Position numbers and translations under genes: made by a program. A DNA stretch of 64,000 nt. Source: Aedoeadaptatus coli (lineage in GTDB: Bacteria > Bacillota > Clostridia > Tissierellales > Peptoniphilaceae). Below the pieces are notes generated by a model that was not told the origin of the DNA, did not search any database, and saw only the letters and a list, made by a program, of their open reading frames with translations. Location of the stretch: positions 29,816 through 93,815 of the forward strand of contig NZ_OPYI01000011.1 in assembly GCF_900343085.1 (NCBI RefSeq), read 5' to 3'. Positions 52,057 through 61,789 of this stretch are shown one piece after another. Position 1 is the first letter of the stretch; the number at the start of each line of letters is the position of its first letter.

Positions 52057-52863
52057 ATGAAGGACTGGTCCATGAAAGTGAGCTCCGTGCAAATCGACGC
52101 CAATAAAGCGAAAAACGATCCCTACGGCTACGCGGAGAGTTGGATTCACCGAGCGGCACAGGAAGATCCCGACGTGATCCTTCTGCCGGAGAAGTGGAAT
52201 CTGTTTTCCTCTCCCGAAGATCACATGGAAGGTGCCGATGAAAACGGCGACAAGACGCGGAAGCTTCTCTCCCGCCTGGCGAAGGCGCACCGGGTAAACA
52301 TCGTCGGCGGTAGCGTGGCGGAAGCCCGAGGCGGAAAACTCTACAACACCTGCCACGTCTTCGACCGCGCAGGAGAAGAAGTCTTGGTCTACGACAAAGC
52401 CCATTTATATCAGGCGGGCATCGAACAGGAATTTTACGCGGCGGGGGACGGGATCGGCCTCGTGACGCTGGACGGCATCCACTGCGGCGTGGCCGTTTGC
52501 TACGACATGGATTTTCCCGAGTGGATTCGCTGCTACGCCTTAAATGGCGTGGACATCATCTTTGCCGCCTTCGACTGGCCGCCCAAGTGGCTTGGGCACG
52601 TGGAGCTTGTGATCCGAAGCCGCGCCATCGAAAACCAATGCTTCGTCGCCGCCGCCGGGCTGTTAAGGCACGACGAGAAAAACGGCGTGAAAAGCGGCGG
52701 AAGCGCCCTGGTAAGCCCTAAGGGCGATCTCATGGCCGCCGCGGGAAGCGAGGAGGGCATCGTCACCGCCGCCTTCGAAAAGAGCCTTCTCGACGAAGCC
52801 AGAGGCTGGCAACACTTCTTAAAGGACCGGCGCGGGGATCTGTACCGGGAACACGGCCTGTAA
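52057..52863 (+). CDS. Carbon-nitrogen hydrolase (nitrilase fold)
   Basis: 268 residues with the nitrilase catalytic triad: glutamate in LLPEKW, lysine in VYDKAHLY and cysteine in GVAVCYDMDFPEWIR. The family hydrolyses amides and nitriles; close relatives of this size are omega-amidases and YafV/deaminated glutathione amidases, but the substrate is not known here. The ATG at 52057 follows AGAAGGGAG; an earlier start lies in the terminator. It stands alone. Confidence 0.87.
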   Translation: MKDWSMKVSSVQIDANKAKNDPYGYAESWIHRAAQEDPDVILLPEKWNLFSSPEDHMEGADENGDKTRKLLSRLAKAHRVNIVGGSVAEARGGKLYNTCHVFDRAGEEVLVYDKAHLYQAGIEQEFYAAGDGIGLVTLDGIHCGVAVCYDMDFPEWIRCYALNGVDIIFAAFDWPPKWLGHVELVIRSRAIENQCFVAAAGLLRHDEKNGVKSGGSALVSPKGDLMAAAGSEEGIVTAAFEKSLLDEARGWQHFLKDRRGDLYREHGL

Positions 52864-52965
52864 GCCATAAGGGAAATGAAACGCCTTCTTCCGAAAGGGA
52901 GGGGGCTTTTTTCGTGGCGAAGATAAAATTTTTATAAAAAAATAACAAAGTCGGGCAAGTTCAAA

Positions 52966-52994
52966 TTGAAAAACAATACAATATCGTGTATTAT
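52966..52994 (+). promoter_or_regulatory. Promoter of the first CoA-transferase
   Basis: TTGAAA (52966-52971), 17 bases and TATTAT (52989-52994), about 45 bases before the ATG. Confidence 0.65.
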
Positions 52995-53039
52995 TAAACA
53001 AGCGAACGTTTTTATAATCAAAAAACAGGGAGGATTACC

Positions 53040-54380
53040 ATGGATTATTCGAAGAAATACAGTGAAAAATTGATTTCCGCAAAGGAAGCCGCCGCCAAGG
53101 TGAAATCCGGCGACCGCGTGGAGCTTGGTTGGGCAGCGGGGATCAGCCAAGCAGTTGACAAGGAACTGGCAAAGCGCGTCGATGAACTGGACGACGTCCT
53201 AATCTACGGCGGTTTGGCCTTTGCTGCACCTGAAGTACTTAAAGTAGACCCGGAAGGCAAACATTTCGTTTGGAATTCCTGGCACGCAGGCGGCCCGGAA
53301 AGAAAAGCCATCAATGCCGGCCCCGGCGCATTCTACATTCCCCTGCGCTATTCGGAACTGCCGAAATATTACAGAGAAGAAGTCGACATCGACGTGGCCG
53401 TCGTTATGACGACGCCCATGGACAAACACGGCTACTTCAACTTCGGTTTAAACACCTCTCACCAAATGGCTATTTTGGAAAAAGCCAAAACCGTCATCGT
53501 TGAAGTCAACGAAGCATTCCCCTACTGCCCGGGTAAATGCGAATCGGAAATTCACATCGACAATGTGGACTTCATCGTGGAAGCGGGATCCCTTTCTCCC
53601 GTGGAACTTCCCGCATCGGGCTACGGCGATGTAGACAAGAAAGTTGCTGAATTTATCGTCGATGAAATTCCCAACGGCGCTACCCTTCAATTAGGGATCG
53701 GCGGCATGCCCAACGCCGTCGGCGCGTTAATCGCAGACAGTGATTTAAAAGACCTGGGCGTTCACTCCGAAATGTACGTGGATTCCTTCGTCGACATGGC
53801 GAAAAAAGGCAAAGTCAACGGTTCCAAGAAGACCATCGACAAATACCGTCAAGTCTACGCCTTCGCCGCAGGTAGCAAGGAATTATACGAATACCTGGAC
53901 GAAAACCCGGAATGTATGGCAGCTCCTGTTGAATACACCAACAGTGCAGGCGTCGTCGCTGAAATCGACAACTTCATTTCCATTAATAACGCGCTGAACG
54001 TGGACCTGTGGGGCCAAGTATCCTCCGAATCCACCGGTCTTCGCCACATCTCCGGTGCCGGTGGTCAATTAGACTTCGCACTGGGCGCTTACCTGGCCAA
54101 GGGCGGCAAGAGCATTATCTGCTTAAGCTCCACCTTTACCAACAAACAAGGCGAAACCGTCTCCCGGATTCTCCCCAATTTCCAAACCGGCTCCGCCATT
54201 ACCGTGGCACGTCCCAACACCCACATGATCTGTACGGAATACGGCATCTTCAATGTCAAAGGCCGCAGCACTTGGGAAAGAGCCGAAGGCCTCATTAACT
54301 TAGCACACCCCGACTTCAGAGATGAACTCATTAAGAGTGCTGAAGAAATGGGCATTTGGCGCAGAAGCAACAAACGATAA
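53040..54380 (+). CDS. Acyl-CoA:acetate CoA-transferase (butyryl/4-hydroxybutyryl type), copy 1
   Basis: 446 residues of the acetyl-CoA hydrolase/transferase family, which move CoA between acetate and acyl-CoA; the But/AbfT/Cat2 subgroup makes butyrate or uses 4-hydroxybutyrate. Seen are [13 protein letters not shown], the catalytic glutamate in [31 protein letters not shown] and the C-terminal [20 protein letters not shown]. Sequence alone does not separate the subtypes. A paralog follows after a terminator. Codons are highly biased, suggesting strong expression in energy metabolism. Confidence 0.85.
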   Translation: MDYSKKYSEKLISAKEAAAKVKSGDRVELGWAAGISQAVDKELAKRVDELDDVLIYGGLAFAAPEVLKVDPEGKHFVWNSWHAGGPERKAINAGPGAFYIPLRYSELPKYYREEVDIDVAVVMTTPMDKHGYFNFGLNTSHQMAILEKAKTVIVEVNEAFPYCPGKCESEIHIDNVDFIVEAGSLSPVELPASGYGDVDKKVAEFIVDEIPNGATLQLGIGGMPNAVGALIADSDLKDLGVHSEMYVDSFVDMAKKGKVNGSKKTIDKYRQVYAFAAGSKELYEYLDENPECMAAPVEYTNSAGVVAEIDNFISINNALNVDLWGQVSSESTGLRHISGAGGQLDFALGAYLAKGGKSIICLSSTFTNKQGETVSRILPNFQTGSAITVARPNTHMICTEYGIFNVKGRSTWERAEGLINLAHPDFRDELIKSAEEMGIWRRSNKR

Positions 54381-54385
54381 GAAAG

Positions 54386-54409
54386 AGCCGACTGCGGTCG
54401 GCTTTTTTT
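54386..54409 (+). terminator. Terminator between the CoA-transferases
   Basis: AGCCGAC (54386-54392) pairs with GTCGGCT (54397-54403), followed by TTTTTTT. Confidence 0.87.
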
Positions 54410-54422
54410 GTGAGGGAAAACC

Positions 54423-55736
54423 ATGTACGAAACGATTTACAAAGAAAAATTAAAGACGGCAAAAGAGGCGGCGGCCTTAATTAAAGACGGCGACGAAATC
54501 GAAATCGGCTTCGGCGCGAATTTCCCCGTGGAATTCGATGCGGCCTTAGCGGAGAGGGCCCACGAGCTGAATCACGTGGCCATACGAAACGGCGTCCTCG
54601 TGGATTCCTCTCGCCTCGTGGCCGTGGGCGGGCCCTTTCTGTGGCAGAGCTGGCACGGCACCGGCGATGTGCGCCGCGCCATGGATGCGGGCACGGCCAA
54701 TCACATTCCCGTGCGCTATTCGGAAATCATTCGCTACGTCACGGAAAACAGGGACACGGACGCGCTGGTCATTTCCGTCTCCCCCATGGACAAGCACGGC
54801 TACTTTAATTTCGGCATCGACGGCAGCCACTTTTTCCGCCTGGCGGAAAAGGCGAAGACGGTGATCGTTGAGGTGAACGAAAAGCAGCCGCGGATCTTCG
54901 GCCGCACAGAGAGCGAACTGCACATCGATCAGGTGGATGTGATCATCGAGGCCGCGCCCCACACCATGGGCATCCTACCCAATCGGCCCTACGGCGATTT
55001 GGACAGAAAAATTGCCGAAATCGTCGTGGAGCGCATGGAAGATGAAGCTACGGTGCAGCTGGGCATCGGCGCCCTCCCCAATGCCATCGGCGATGTGATC
55101 GCAGACAGCAGCTTAAAGGATTTAGGCGTGCACACGGAAATGTATGTGGACAGCTTTATGAAAATGACCTTGGCGGGAAAGGTCACGGGCATGAAAAAGA
55201 CCCTGGATCGGGGGCGGCAAGTTAGCGCCTTTTTAGCGGGCACCGAGGCCCTTTACGACTTCGTCAACGAAAATCCCTCCATTATGGTGGGGCCGGTGGA
55301 CTACGTCAACGGTGCCGCCACCATCGCCGCCCAGCACAAGATGACGAGCATTAACACGGCGATTCAGGTGAACCTTCGCGGGGAAGTGAGCTCGGAAAGC
55401 GTGGGCACGCGGCAAATTTCAGGCTCCGGCGGCCAGTTTGATTTCGCCGTGGGCAGCTACCTGGCCCCGGGCGGCAAGGGATTTATTTGCCTGCGCTCCT
55501 CCCGCGTGGACAAAAACGGCCTGCGCCACTCAAACATCGTCCCCGATTTTGTAACGGGCACGGCCATTACCCTGCCGGCCCCGGTGACCCAGTACGTGGT
55601 CACGGAATACGGCATTTGCAATTTAAAGGGCAAGAGCCTTTATGAGCGGGCCAAGGCCTTAATCGCCATCGCCCATCCGGAATTTCGCGACGAACTCATC
55701 AAGGCCGCCATGAAAAAAGGCTTTTGGAAACCGTGA
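54423..55736 (+). CDS. Acyl-CoA:acetate CoA-transferase family, copy 2
   Basis: 437 residues, aligned with copy 1 over the whole length: [36 protein letters not shown] with the same catalytic glutamate, GIGALPNAIG and TEYGICNLKGKSLYERAKAL. Identity is roughly half by eye, so the duplication is not recent. The terminator between the two makes expression separable. Different acyl substrates are the simplest explanation, for instance butyryl against 4-hydroxybutyryl or another short chain. No acyl-CoA dehydrogenase or crotonase genes are in the window. Confidence 0.85.
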   Translation: MYETIYKEKLKTAKEAAALIKDGDEIEIGFGANFPVEFDAALAERAHELNHVAIRNGVLVDSSRLVAVGGPFLWQSWHGTGDVRRAMDAGTANHIPVRYSEIIRYVTENRDTDALVISVSPMDKHGYFNFGIDGSHFFRLAEKAKTVIVEVNEKQPRIFGRTESELHIDQVDVIIEAAPHTMGILPNRPYGDLDRKIAEIVVERMEDEATVQLGIGALPNAIGDVIADSSLKDLGVHTEMYVDSFMKMTLAGKVTGMKKTLDRGRQVSAFLAGTEALYDFVNENPSIMVGPVDYVNGAATIAAQHKMTSINTAIQVNLRGEVSSESVGTRQISGSGGQFDFAVGSYLAPGGKGFICLRSSRVDKNGLRHSNIVPDFVTGTAITLPAPVTQYVVTEYGICNLKGKSLYERAKALIAIAHPEFRDELIKAAMKKGFWKP

Positions 55737-55737
55737 C

Positions 55738-55766
55738 TTGCAAATTTCCTTTGATTCGTCTATACT
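55738..55766 (+). promoter_or_regulatory. Promoter of the SAM riboswitch transcript
   Basis: TTGCAA (55738-55743), 17 bases and TATACT (55761-55766), the same hexamers as the T-box promoter at 9665. Confidence 0.6.
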
Positions 55767-55781
55767 GATATCACTGTTAAC

Positions 55782-55881
55782 ATTCTTATTAAGAGCGGTG
55801 GAGTGACTAGGCACTGTGAAACCCGGCAACCTTTTTTTGGTGCTAAATCCTACAGACGCGACAGGTCTGAAAGATAAGAAT
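55782..55881 (+). promoter_or_regulatory. SAM-I (S-box) riboswitch
   Basis: P1 arms ATTCTTAT (55782-55789) and ATAAGAAT (55874-55881) enclose AAGAGCGGTGGAGTGACTAG, GAAACCCGGCAACC, GGTGCTAAATCCTACAG and the final GAAAGAT, all signature SAM-I blocks. The terminator lies at 55885-55909. SAM binding should switch off metK. Confidence 0.96.
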
Positions 55882-55884
55882 GAA

Positions 55885-55909
55885 AGCCTGCCGCGTGCAG
55901 GCTTTTTTT
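55885..55909 (+). terminator. SAM riboswitch terminator
   Basis: AGCCTGC (55885-55891) pairs with GCAGGCT (55897-55903), followed by TTTTTTT. Confidence 0.88.
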
Positions 55910-55932
55910 ATGGAATCAATGAGGAGGTAAAG

Positions 55933-57117
55933 ATGAATAAATGGTTATTTTCCTCGGAATCGGTCACTGAAGGCCACCCGGACAAGGTGTGCGACCAAAT
56001 TTCCGACGGAATTTTAGATGCGATTCTCGCAAAAGACAAAAACGCCCGCGTGGCTTGCGAAAGCTTGGTTTCCACGGGCATGGTGGTTATCACCGGTGAA
56101 ATTTCCACCAATGCCTACGTGGACTTCACCAATGTGGTTCGCCAAACCCTGACGGACATCGGCTACGTTCACGGCGTGCAAAACGGCTTCGAAGCCGAAT
56201 CCGTGGCGGTTATTTCCGCCATTAAGGAACAAAGCCCGGACATCGCCATGGGCGTGGACCGCTTTAAAGAAGCGGGCACCGAGGAGCTGGACGCTTTCGG
56301 CGCCGGGGATCAAGGGATTATGTTCGGCTACGCCTGCAGAGAAACGGAAGAGCTCATGCCCCTGCCCATTTCTCTCGCCCACAAAATGGCCAAGAAGCTT
56401 TCCGACGTGCGCAAGGAAGGCACCTTGACCTATCTGCGTCCCGACGGCAAGACCCAAGTCACCGTGGAATACCACGACGGCAAGCCGGTGCGCCTGGAAA
56501 ACATCGTGGTCAGCACCCAACACGATCCGTCGGTGGATTTGGATACGATTCGTAAGGACATCGAAAAATACGTCATCGACCCCGTGGTCGCCGACAAGTG
56601 GATGGATGAAGACACGAAGATCTACATCAATCCCACGGGCCGCTTTGTCGAAGGCGGACCGGTGGCCGATGCAGGTCTTACGGGCCGCAAGATCATCGTG
56701 GACACCTACGGCGGCTATGCCCGTCACGGCGGCGGTTGCTTCAGCGGCAAAGACCCGACAAAAGTCGACCGCTCCGCCGCTTACGCCGCCCGCTACGTGG
56801 CGAAAAACCTCGTGGCCGCAGGCGTCTGCGACAAATGCGAAATCGGCTTGAGCTACGCCATCGGCATCGCCAAGCCCCTGTCCGTCTACGTGGAAAGCTA
56901 CGGCACCTCGGATCTTACGGACAACGAAATCGAAGCGCTGGTTCACGACGTATTCGACCTGCGTCCCGCAGCGATCATTCGCGATTTGGATCTTCTGCGC
57001 CCCATTTACAAAGACGTCGCCGCCTACGGCCACTTCGGCCGCGAAGATGTCACGGCGCCCTGGGAAGAAACGAACAAGGTCGAAGCCATTCGTGAGGCAT
57101 TAAAAAACAGAAAGTAG
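55933..57117 (+). CDS. metK: S-adenosylmethionine synthase
   Basis: Makes SAM from methionine and ATP. The 394 residues include [20 protein letters not shown] at the start, [12 protein letters not shown] (methionine/ATP loop), the P-loop-like [19 protein letters not shown], and [11 protein letters not shown]. The ATG at 55933 has GAGGAGGT ahead; a longer in-frame reading crosses the riboswitch and is rejected. recD2 follows after seven bases and may share the SAM-controlled transcript. Confidence 0.97.
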   Translation: MNKWLFSSESVTEGHPDKVCDQISDGILDAILAKDKNARVACESLVSTGMVVITGEISTNAYVDFTNVVRQTLTDIGYVHGVQNGFEAESVAVISAIKEQSPDIAMGVDRFKEAGTEELDAFGAGDQGIMFGYACRETEELMPLPISLAHKMAKKLSDVRKEGTLTYLRPDGKTQVTVEYHDGKPVRLENIVVSTQHDPSVDLDTIRKDIEKYVIDPVVADKWMDEDTKIYINPTGRFVEGGPVADAGLTGRKIIVDTYGGYARHGGGCFSGKDPTKVDRSAAYAARYVAKNLVAAGVCDKCEIGLSYAIGIAKPLSVYVESYGTSDLTDNEIEALVHDVFDLRPAAIIRDLDLLRPIYKDVAAYGHFGREDVTAPWEETNKVEAIREALKNRK

Positions 57118-57124
57118 GGACTTT

Positions 57125-59311
57125 GTGATCATCGAAGGCGTTTTGGATCATATGATCTTTCGAAACGAGGGCAATGGCTACACCGTCGCCAAATTCATTA
57201 CGGCGGATTCGGACATCGTCATCGTGGGCACGTCCATGGCCTTCCATGAAAAAGAACATTTGCGCCTGGAAGGCGAGCTGATCTACCACCCGAAGTACGG
57301 GGAGCAGTTCGCCTTTGATCGGGCGGAAAAAATAAGGCCGCGAGGAAAGGAAGCCATTACCGCTTACCTTTCCGGCGGCCTTATTCCCCATGTGGGAAAG
57401 GTGACGGCGAAGCGCATCGTGGCCACCTTTGGCGAGGACACCCTTCAGGTCATCGAAGAAAATCCCGAGCGGCTGAAAGAGGTGGAAGGAATCGGCAAGA
57501 AAAAGCTCGCCGTGATTTTGGAAGCCTTAAAAGAGCAGAAGGACATGCGGGATTTCTTTCTGGACGCGGCGGCCTTCGACCTCACCAACAAAGAAGCCAT
57601 GGCCATTTACAAAGTCTTCGGAAAAGACGCTCCGGCCGTGATCGAAAAAGATCCCTACGCCTTGGCCGGGAAGGTGCGGGGCTTCGGCTTTTTAAAGGCC
57701 GATGCCATTGCGAGAAAAATCGGCATGGCGGAAGACGACCCGAAGCGCATCGTCGCCTGCATGAAATACGTCCTGACCAACGGGGTCCTGGACGGCAACT
57801 GCTACCTGCCCAAGGACCTTTTAATGGAAGAGGCGGCCCGGGTGTTGAACATGGACGTGGCCTTTGTGGAAGAATTTCTGCAAATTCTCGCCGTGGATCC
57901 GGACATCTACCTGGCCCAGCGGGGCGGCGTAGTGAAAATCTACTTCCTCAATTACTTCCGCGCCGAGCAATTGGTGGCGCGGGAAATTAAAAAGCGGGGG
58001 AAAGTGGATTTGGCCGAGCACATGGCGGAGGACATGGTCAATGCCGTGTGCGAAAAGCTGGACATGACCTTGGCGGACAAGCAAAAAGAAGCTCTCATGC
58101 GGGCCGTGGATTCCCATCTCCTCGTCATTACCGGCGGGCCCGGCACGGGGAAGACCACCACCCTTCGGGCCATCGTCGAAGCCATGGACCGGCTGAATCT
58201 TTCCATCGCCTTGGCGGCGCCCACGGGCCGTGCGGCGAAGCGCATGGAAGAGGCCACGGGCCGAAGTGCCTCCACCATTCACCGCCTCTTAAAATACGAC
58301 TACATCGACGAAGAGGGCACAAACTCCATCGTCTCCGGCGACGACATCGACGCCGACGTGTTGATTATCGACGAGGCCAGCATGATCGACTTGCTCTTGA
58401 TGCGGGACGTGCTCACGTCCTTAAAGGAAAAGACCCGCCTGATTCTCGTCGGCGACGTGGATCAGTTGCCGCCTGTGGGGGCGGGCAATGTGCTGAAGGA
58501 CATTTTGGATTCCGGGGAAGTGCCTTCCGTGCAATTGGACGAAGTGTTTCGCCAGGCGGAAACCTCTTACATCGTAAAAAATGCCCACCGCATCAACCAT
58601 GGCAAGCTGCCTCAGGTTAACGAGAAAGGCACGGATTTCTTTTTTATGGAAGAGAGCGATCCGAACAAAGCCCTGGCGCTTATTTGCGATCTGGTGAAAA
58701 ACCGCCTCCCCGCCTACTACGGCGTGGATCCCATGGAAGACATTCAGGTCTTGGCCCCCATGAAGAAAGGGATCTGCGGCATCGAGTATTTAAACGAAGC
58801 TCTGCAAAAGACCTTGAATCCCGGGAAGAAGGGCCTCGCGAGCCGCGGCTTCACCTACTGCGTCGGCGACAAGGTGATGCAGACGAAAAACAATTACCAA
58901 ATGCCCTGGAAGTCGCAAAACAAAGTCTTCGACAACGAGGGCGAGGGTGTCTTTAACGGCGACTTGGGCCGGGTGACGGCGGTGGATCCGGAGGGGGCTT
59001 GGCTCAAGGTCCTCTACGACGACAGGCTATGCACCTACACGAGCGAATACCTGCCGGAGCTCATGCCGGCCTATGCCAGCACCGTGCATAAGTCCCAGGG
59101 ATCGGAATTTCCCGTGGTGGTCATGCCCATCTTAAACGGCCCGCCCATGCTCTATACGAGAAATCTGCTCTACACCGGCGTGACTCGGGCCAGGAAACTC
59201 GTGGTCATCGTCGGAAGCTTTCAGGCCCTGGACCGCATGGTGCAAAACAATCGCATTCGCTGGCGCTACTCCGATCTGGACAGCATTTTAAAGGAGAAGA
59301 GAGAATGGTAA
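57125..59311 (+). CDS. recD2: ATP-dependent DNA helicase RecD2
   Basis: 728 residues. The N-terminal 170 residues (LIPHVGKVTAKRIVATFGED, GIGKKKLAVILEAL) hold helix-hairpin-helix units special to RecD2, then a SF1B helicase core: Walker A GGPGTGKTTTLRAIVEA, DEASMIDLLLMRD, GDVDQLPPVGAG, FRQAE, and the C-terminal UvrD-like VHKSQGSEFPVV and TGVTRARKLVVIVG. It acts 5' to 3' without RecBC, in DNA repair. Starts with GTG, SD weak (AGGGA). Overlaps comF by 7 bases. Confidence 0.95.
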   Translation: MIIEGVLDHMIFRNEGNGYTVAKFITADSDIVIVGTSMAFHEKEHLRLEGELIYHPKYGEQFAFDRAEKIRPRGKEAITAYLSGGLIPHVGKVTAKRIVATFGEDTLQVIEENPERLKEVEGIGKKKLAVILEALKEQKDMRDFFLDAAAFDLTNKEAMAIYKVFGKDAPAVIEKDPYALAGKVRGFGFLKADAIARKIGMAEDDPKRIVACMKYVLTNGVLDGNCYLPKDLLMEEAARVLNMDVAFVEEFLQILAVDPDIYLAQRGGVVKIYFLNYFRAEQLVAREIKKRGKVDLAEHMAEDMVNAVCEKLDMTLADKQKEALMRAVDSHLLVITGGPGTGKTTTLRAIVEAMDRLNLSIALAAPTGRAAKRMEEATGRSASTIHRLLKYDYIDEEGTNSIVSGDDIDADVLIIDEASMIDLLLMRDVLTSLKEKTRLILVGDVDQLPPVGAGNVLKDILDSGEVPSVQLDEVFRQAETSYIVKNAHRINHGKLPQVNEKGTDFFFMEESDPNKALALICDLVKNRLPAYYGVDPMEDIQVLAPMKKGICGIEYLNEALQKTLNPGKKGLASRGFTYCVGDKVMQTKNNYQMPWKSQNKVFDNEGEGVFNGDLGRVTAVDPEGAWLKVLYDDRLCTYTSEYLPELMPAYASTVHKSQGSEFPVVVMPILNGPPMLYTRNLLYTGVTRARKLVVIVGSFQALDRMVQNNRIRWRYSDLDSILKEKREW

Positions 59312-59934
59312 GTGGACTTTTCGCATCGGGAGACTGCGCACTGTGCAAAAAAGAGGCGGCGGCCGAATTTCACCTGTGCGAAAGCTGTTTGGACACCCTC
59401 TCTTTTATCGGGGAAGAAATTTACAGCGAAAAGACCTTTCCCGTCTACGCCCTGCTCCGGGAAAACAGGGCGGCGTCTTTTATGATCGAGGGATTGAAAT
59501 TCCGGGAAGAGCGCTTTTGGGCGCAGGTCTTCGGCGAAATGGCGGCGGATTTTTGTCGCCATACAGGTCTCGGCCCCTTCGATGCCGTCCTTTGCGTGCC
59601 CACTTCGGCGAAGAAGCGTCGGATTCGGGGCTACAATCCGCCGGGACTCATCGCCGGCGAGCTGGGGTTGCGGATGCAGCTGCCCTTTGAAGAGGCTCTT
59701 TACCTTACGAAGAAAGTGAAGGATCAAATCGGCCTCGGTGCAAAGGCCCGCGCTCTCAATGTGCGTGGCGCCTTCGCCGCGAAAAATGTTTTCGGCAAAC
59801 ACCTTCTTCTGTTCGACGACACCTACACCACCGGCGCAACTCTAAAGGCCGCGGAAATTGCCTGCATGGACGCCGGAGCGGCTTCCGTCACAGGTATTGT
59901 GTGCATGAAGGCCCGGGATGTGGATTATGAATAA
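59305..59934 (+). CDS. comF: ComF-family phosphoribosyltransferase-like protein
   Basis: 209 residues. The N-terminus carries a zinc-ribbon-like pair (CALC and LCESC); the rest is a PRTase fold with the PRPP loop LLLFDDTYTTGATLKAAEIA and RRIRGYNPPGLIA. ComF is needed for DNA uptake and single-strand handling in competent Bacillus and Helicobacter. Coupling to recD2 (overlap of ATG GTAA) links it to DNA processing here. Competence in this organism is not shown by other genes in the window. Confidence 0.9.
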   Translation: MVSGLFASGDCALCKKEAAAEFHLCESCLDTLSFIGEEIYSEKTFPVYALLRENRAASFMIEGLKFREERFWAQVFGEMAADFCRHTGLGPFDAVLCVPTSAKKRRIRGYNPPGLIAGELGLRMQLPFEEALYLTKKVKDQIGLGAKARALNVRGAFAAKNVFGKHLLLFDDTYTTGATLKAAEIACMDAGAASVTGIVCMKARDVDYE

Positions 59935-59944
59935 AGGCAATAAA

Positions 59945-59979
59945 AAAGCGATCGCTCAAGATAGAGTGATCGCTTTTTT
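59945..59979. terminator. Bidirectional terminator, comF and phzF
   Basis: AAAGCGATCGCTC pairs with GAGTGATCGCTTT (one G-T pair) around a six-base loop, flanked by As and Ts, between converging genes. Confidence 0.88.
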
Positions 59980-59989
59980 GCGCAACGGA

Positions 59990-60766
59990 TTAAATGTGAA
60001 TGTCGCCTCGGTAAAACATGACGGCGTGGCCCGATAAATTCACGTGGCCCGGCGCCACATGGGTGTCCAAAATGCCGCCGCGGCGACTGGCCTGATAGGC
60101 CAGGATGTCGGGCTTGTTTAATTCCTTCGCCCAGTAGACGGAAATGTGGCAGTGGCCGGAGCCGCAAACGGGATCTTCGTCCACGCCCAGCTTCGGCGCG
60201 AAGGAGCGGGAGAAGCAGTCGTATTCCCCGTCCCCCGCCTTCGTCAGGTGGAGCATGGTGCCTTCCAAGGTTTTGATCTTTAAAATATCCGGTTCGTATC
60301 CCGTTAAGTCGAAGTCATCTTCCATGACCAAAAGCAGATCCCGGCCCATATAGGCCTCCTTCGGGCGCGCGCCCACGGCCTCGACCATGGCGTCGGTAAC
60401 GGAAATTTTTTCCAGCTCAAAAGCCGGCAGATCTACATTGTAGATGTCGCCTTTTCGCGTGACGGGCAAGGTGCCGGACTTCGTCTCGAAGTAGATCGTG
60501 TCCTCTTCCCGTTCCAAGATCAAAAACACGATGTAGGCGGCGGCAAAAGTGGCGTGGCCGCAAAAATCCACTTCCTCCTCCGGGGTAAAGGAGCGGAGGA
60601 TGTACTTGTCTCGGTCTTTAACGATAAAGGCCGTCTCCGACAAATTATTTTCATTGGCGATGGCGAGCATCAGCTCATCGGTTAAGAGGCGATCGGGCAG
60701 GCAAACCGCGGCGGGATTGCCCTTAAATACTTTTTCCGTAAAGGTATCGACGATAAATTGCTTCAT
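59990..60766 (-). CDS. PhzF-family isomerase
   Basis: 258 residues in two related halves of the diaminopimelate-epimerase fold. Seen are GNPAAVCLPD, the catalytic glutamate in NENNLSETAF, VDFCGHATFAAAY and the second-half DEDPVCGSGHCHISVYW. PhzF proteins isomerise small cyclic or aromatic compounds; most in Bacillota are not in phenazine pathways and have unknown substrates. No other phz genes are near. It has a GGAG site and probably shares a minus-strand transcript with yihY, 18 bases away. Confidence 0.88.
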   Translation of the reverse strand: MKQFIVDTFTEKVFKGNPAAVCLPDRLLTDELMLAIANENNLSETAFIVKDRDKYILRSFTPEEEVDFCGHATFAAAYIVFLILEREEDTIYFETKSGTLPVTRKGDIYNVDLPAFELEKISVTDAMVEAVGARPKEAYMGRDLLLVMEDDFDLTGYEPDILKIKTLEGTMLHLTKAGDGEYDCFSRSFAPKLGVDEDPVCGSGHCHISVYWAKELNKPDILAYQASRRGGILDTHVAPGHVNLSGHAVMFYRGDIHI

Positions 60767-60784
60767 AATAACTCCTATAACTGA

Positions 60785-61717
60785 TCAGAGCACTTGTGTG
60801 TGCGATGAGACGAGGCCCGAGAGCAGGGTTTCTTCCCGAGGCCATTGGGCGCCTTTCGTGTGTAAAATGTAGAGGCTCGCCTGAACGGAGCTGCCGAAAA
60901 GCAGGATCAAGCCGAAGAGGTAGAGCCACACCAAAAAGATAATCATCCCGGCCAGAGAGCCGTAGGTGTTGGAATAATTGGAAAAATTCGCCACGTAGTA
61001 GCTGAACACCGTGTTTGAGAGCAAAATGCCCACGGTGGAAAACAGGGCGGCGGCCAAATGAATGGTGGCCTTAGGCTTCGTGCCTTCGGGCCATTTCGGC
61101 GAATAGCGGTAGAGGCAGTAGAAACTTAAAAACATATAGGCCAGGGGCACGAATGTAGTAATCCCCCGAATCAGCTTGTAGGCCTCCGGCGGCATTTGCA
61201 GAAACTGAAAAATAAAATGCATGACATTCGAACCGATGACTTGGGTCACGAAAAGCAAAATCACCAGGGCGAAAAGGGCGATGGTGGTAATAAACGACAG
61301 GGTCGTGAGGGCCAAAATGCCGCGGTCTTCCGTAATGGACAGGCCGTCGTTGATGCTTTTAATGAGCTGCTTAATCCCTTTGCTCGCCACGTAAATGGTG
61401 CCGATTAAGGAAATCGACAAGAGCGCCGAAGACGAGTTCAGTTGCAGATCTTTAAAAAAACTCGCGGCGATGGTTTGTATCTCCGGAGGCAGACTGTCCA
61501 TAATCTTCGTCACCTTAGAAAGATAGCTGCGGTTCACCGCGTTAAGAATATTTAATAATGCGATAAAAAAGGGGAAGATGGCCAGGACAAAAAAGTAAGA
61601 CAGGCTCGCCGCCTTTTGTATCAAATCGTTTTTCAATATGTGATAGAAAAGGATATCGAAAAAAGCAAAAGGCTTTTTTGTAACGAAACCTTTGAGTTTC
61701 CTTTTCAATTTATTCAT
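60785..61717 (-). CDS. YihY/BrkB-family membrane protein
   Basis: 310 residues with six hydrophobic helices. The family stretch QKAASLSYFFVLAIFPFFIALLN, GLSITEDRG and SFYCLYRYSPKWP fit YihY (once called RNase BN by mistake). Function is not established; a transport or envelope role is suspected. The ATG at 61717 follows GGAGGGAAG; a longer reading crosses the divergent promoter and is rejected. It faces away from the two-component system at 61790. Confidence 0.86.
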   Translation of the reverse strand: MNKLKRKLKGFVTKKPFAFFDILFYHILKNDLIQKAASLSYFFVLAIFPFFIALLNILNAVNRSYLSKVTKIMDSLPPEIQTIAASFFKDLQLNSSSALLSISLIGTIYVASKGIKQLIKSINDGLSITEDRGILALTTLSFITTIALFALVILLFVTQVIGSNVMHFIFQFLQMPPEAYKLIRGITTFVPLAYMFLSFYCLYRYSPKWPEGTKPKATIHLAAALFSTVGILLSNTVFSYYVANFSNYSNTYGSLAGMIIFLVWLYLFGLILLFGSSVQASLYILHTKGAQWPREETLLSGLVSSHTQVL

Positions 61718-61789
61718 AGAATCCTTCTTCCCTCCTAAGGCGATTATAACATATATATGATAGAATAGAGCCATCATGGAGGAGGATTT

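Noticed and set aside
59990..60766. Phenazine biosynthesis
   Set aside because: Only the PhzF fold is present, with no other phz gene; most such genes in Bacillota have other roles.
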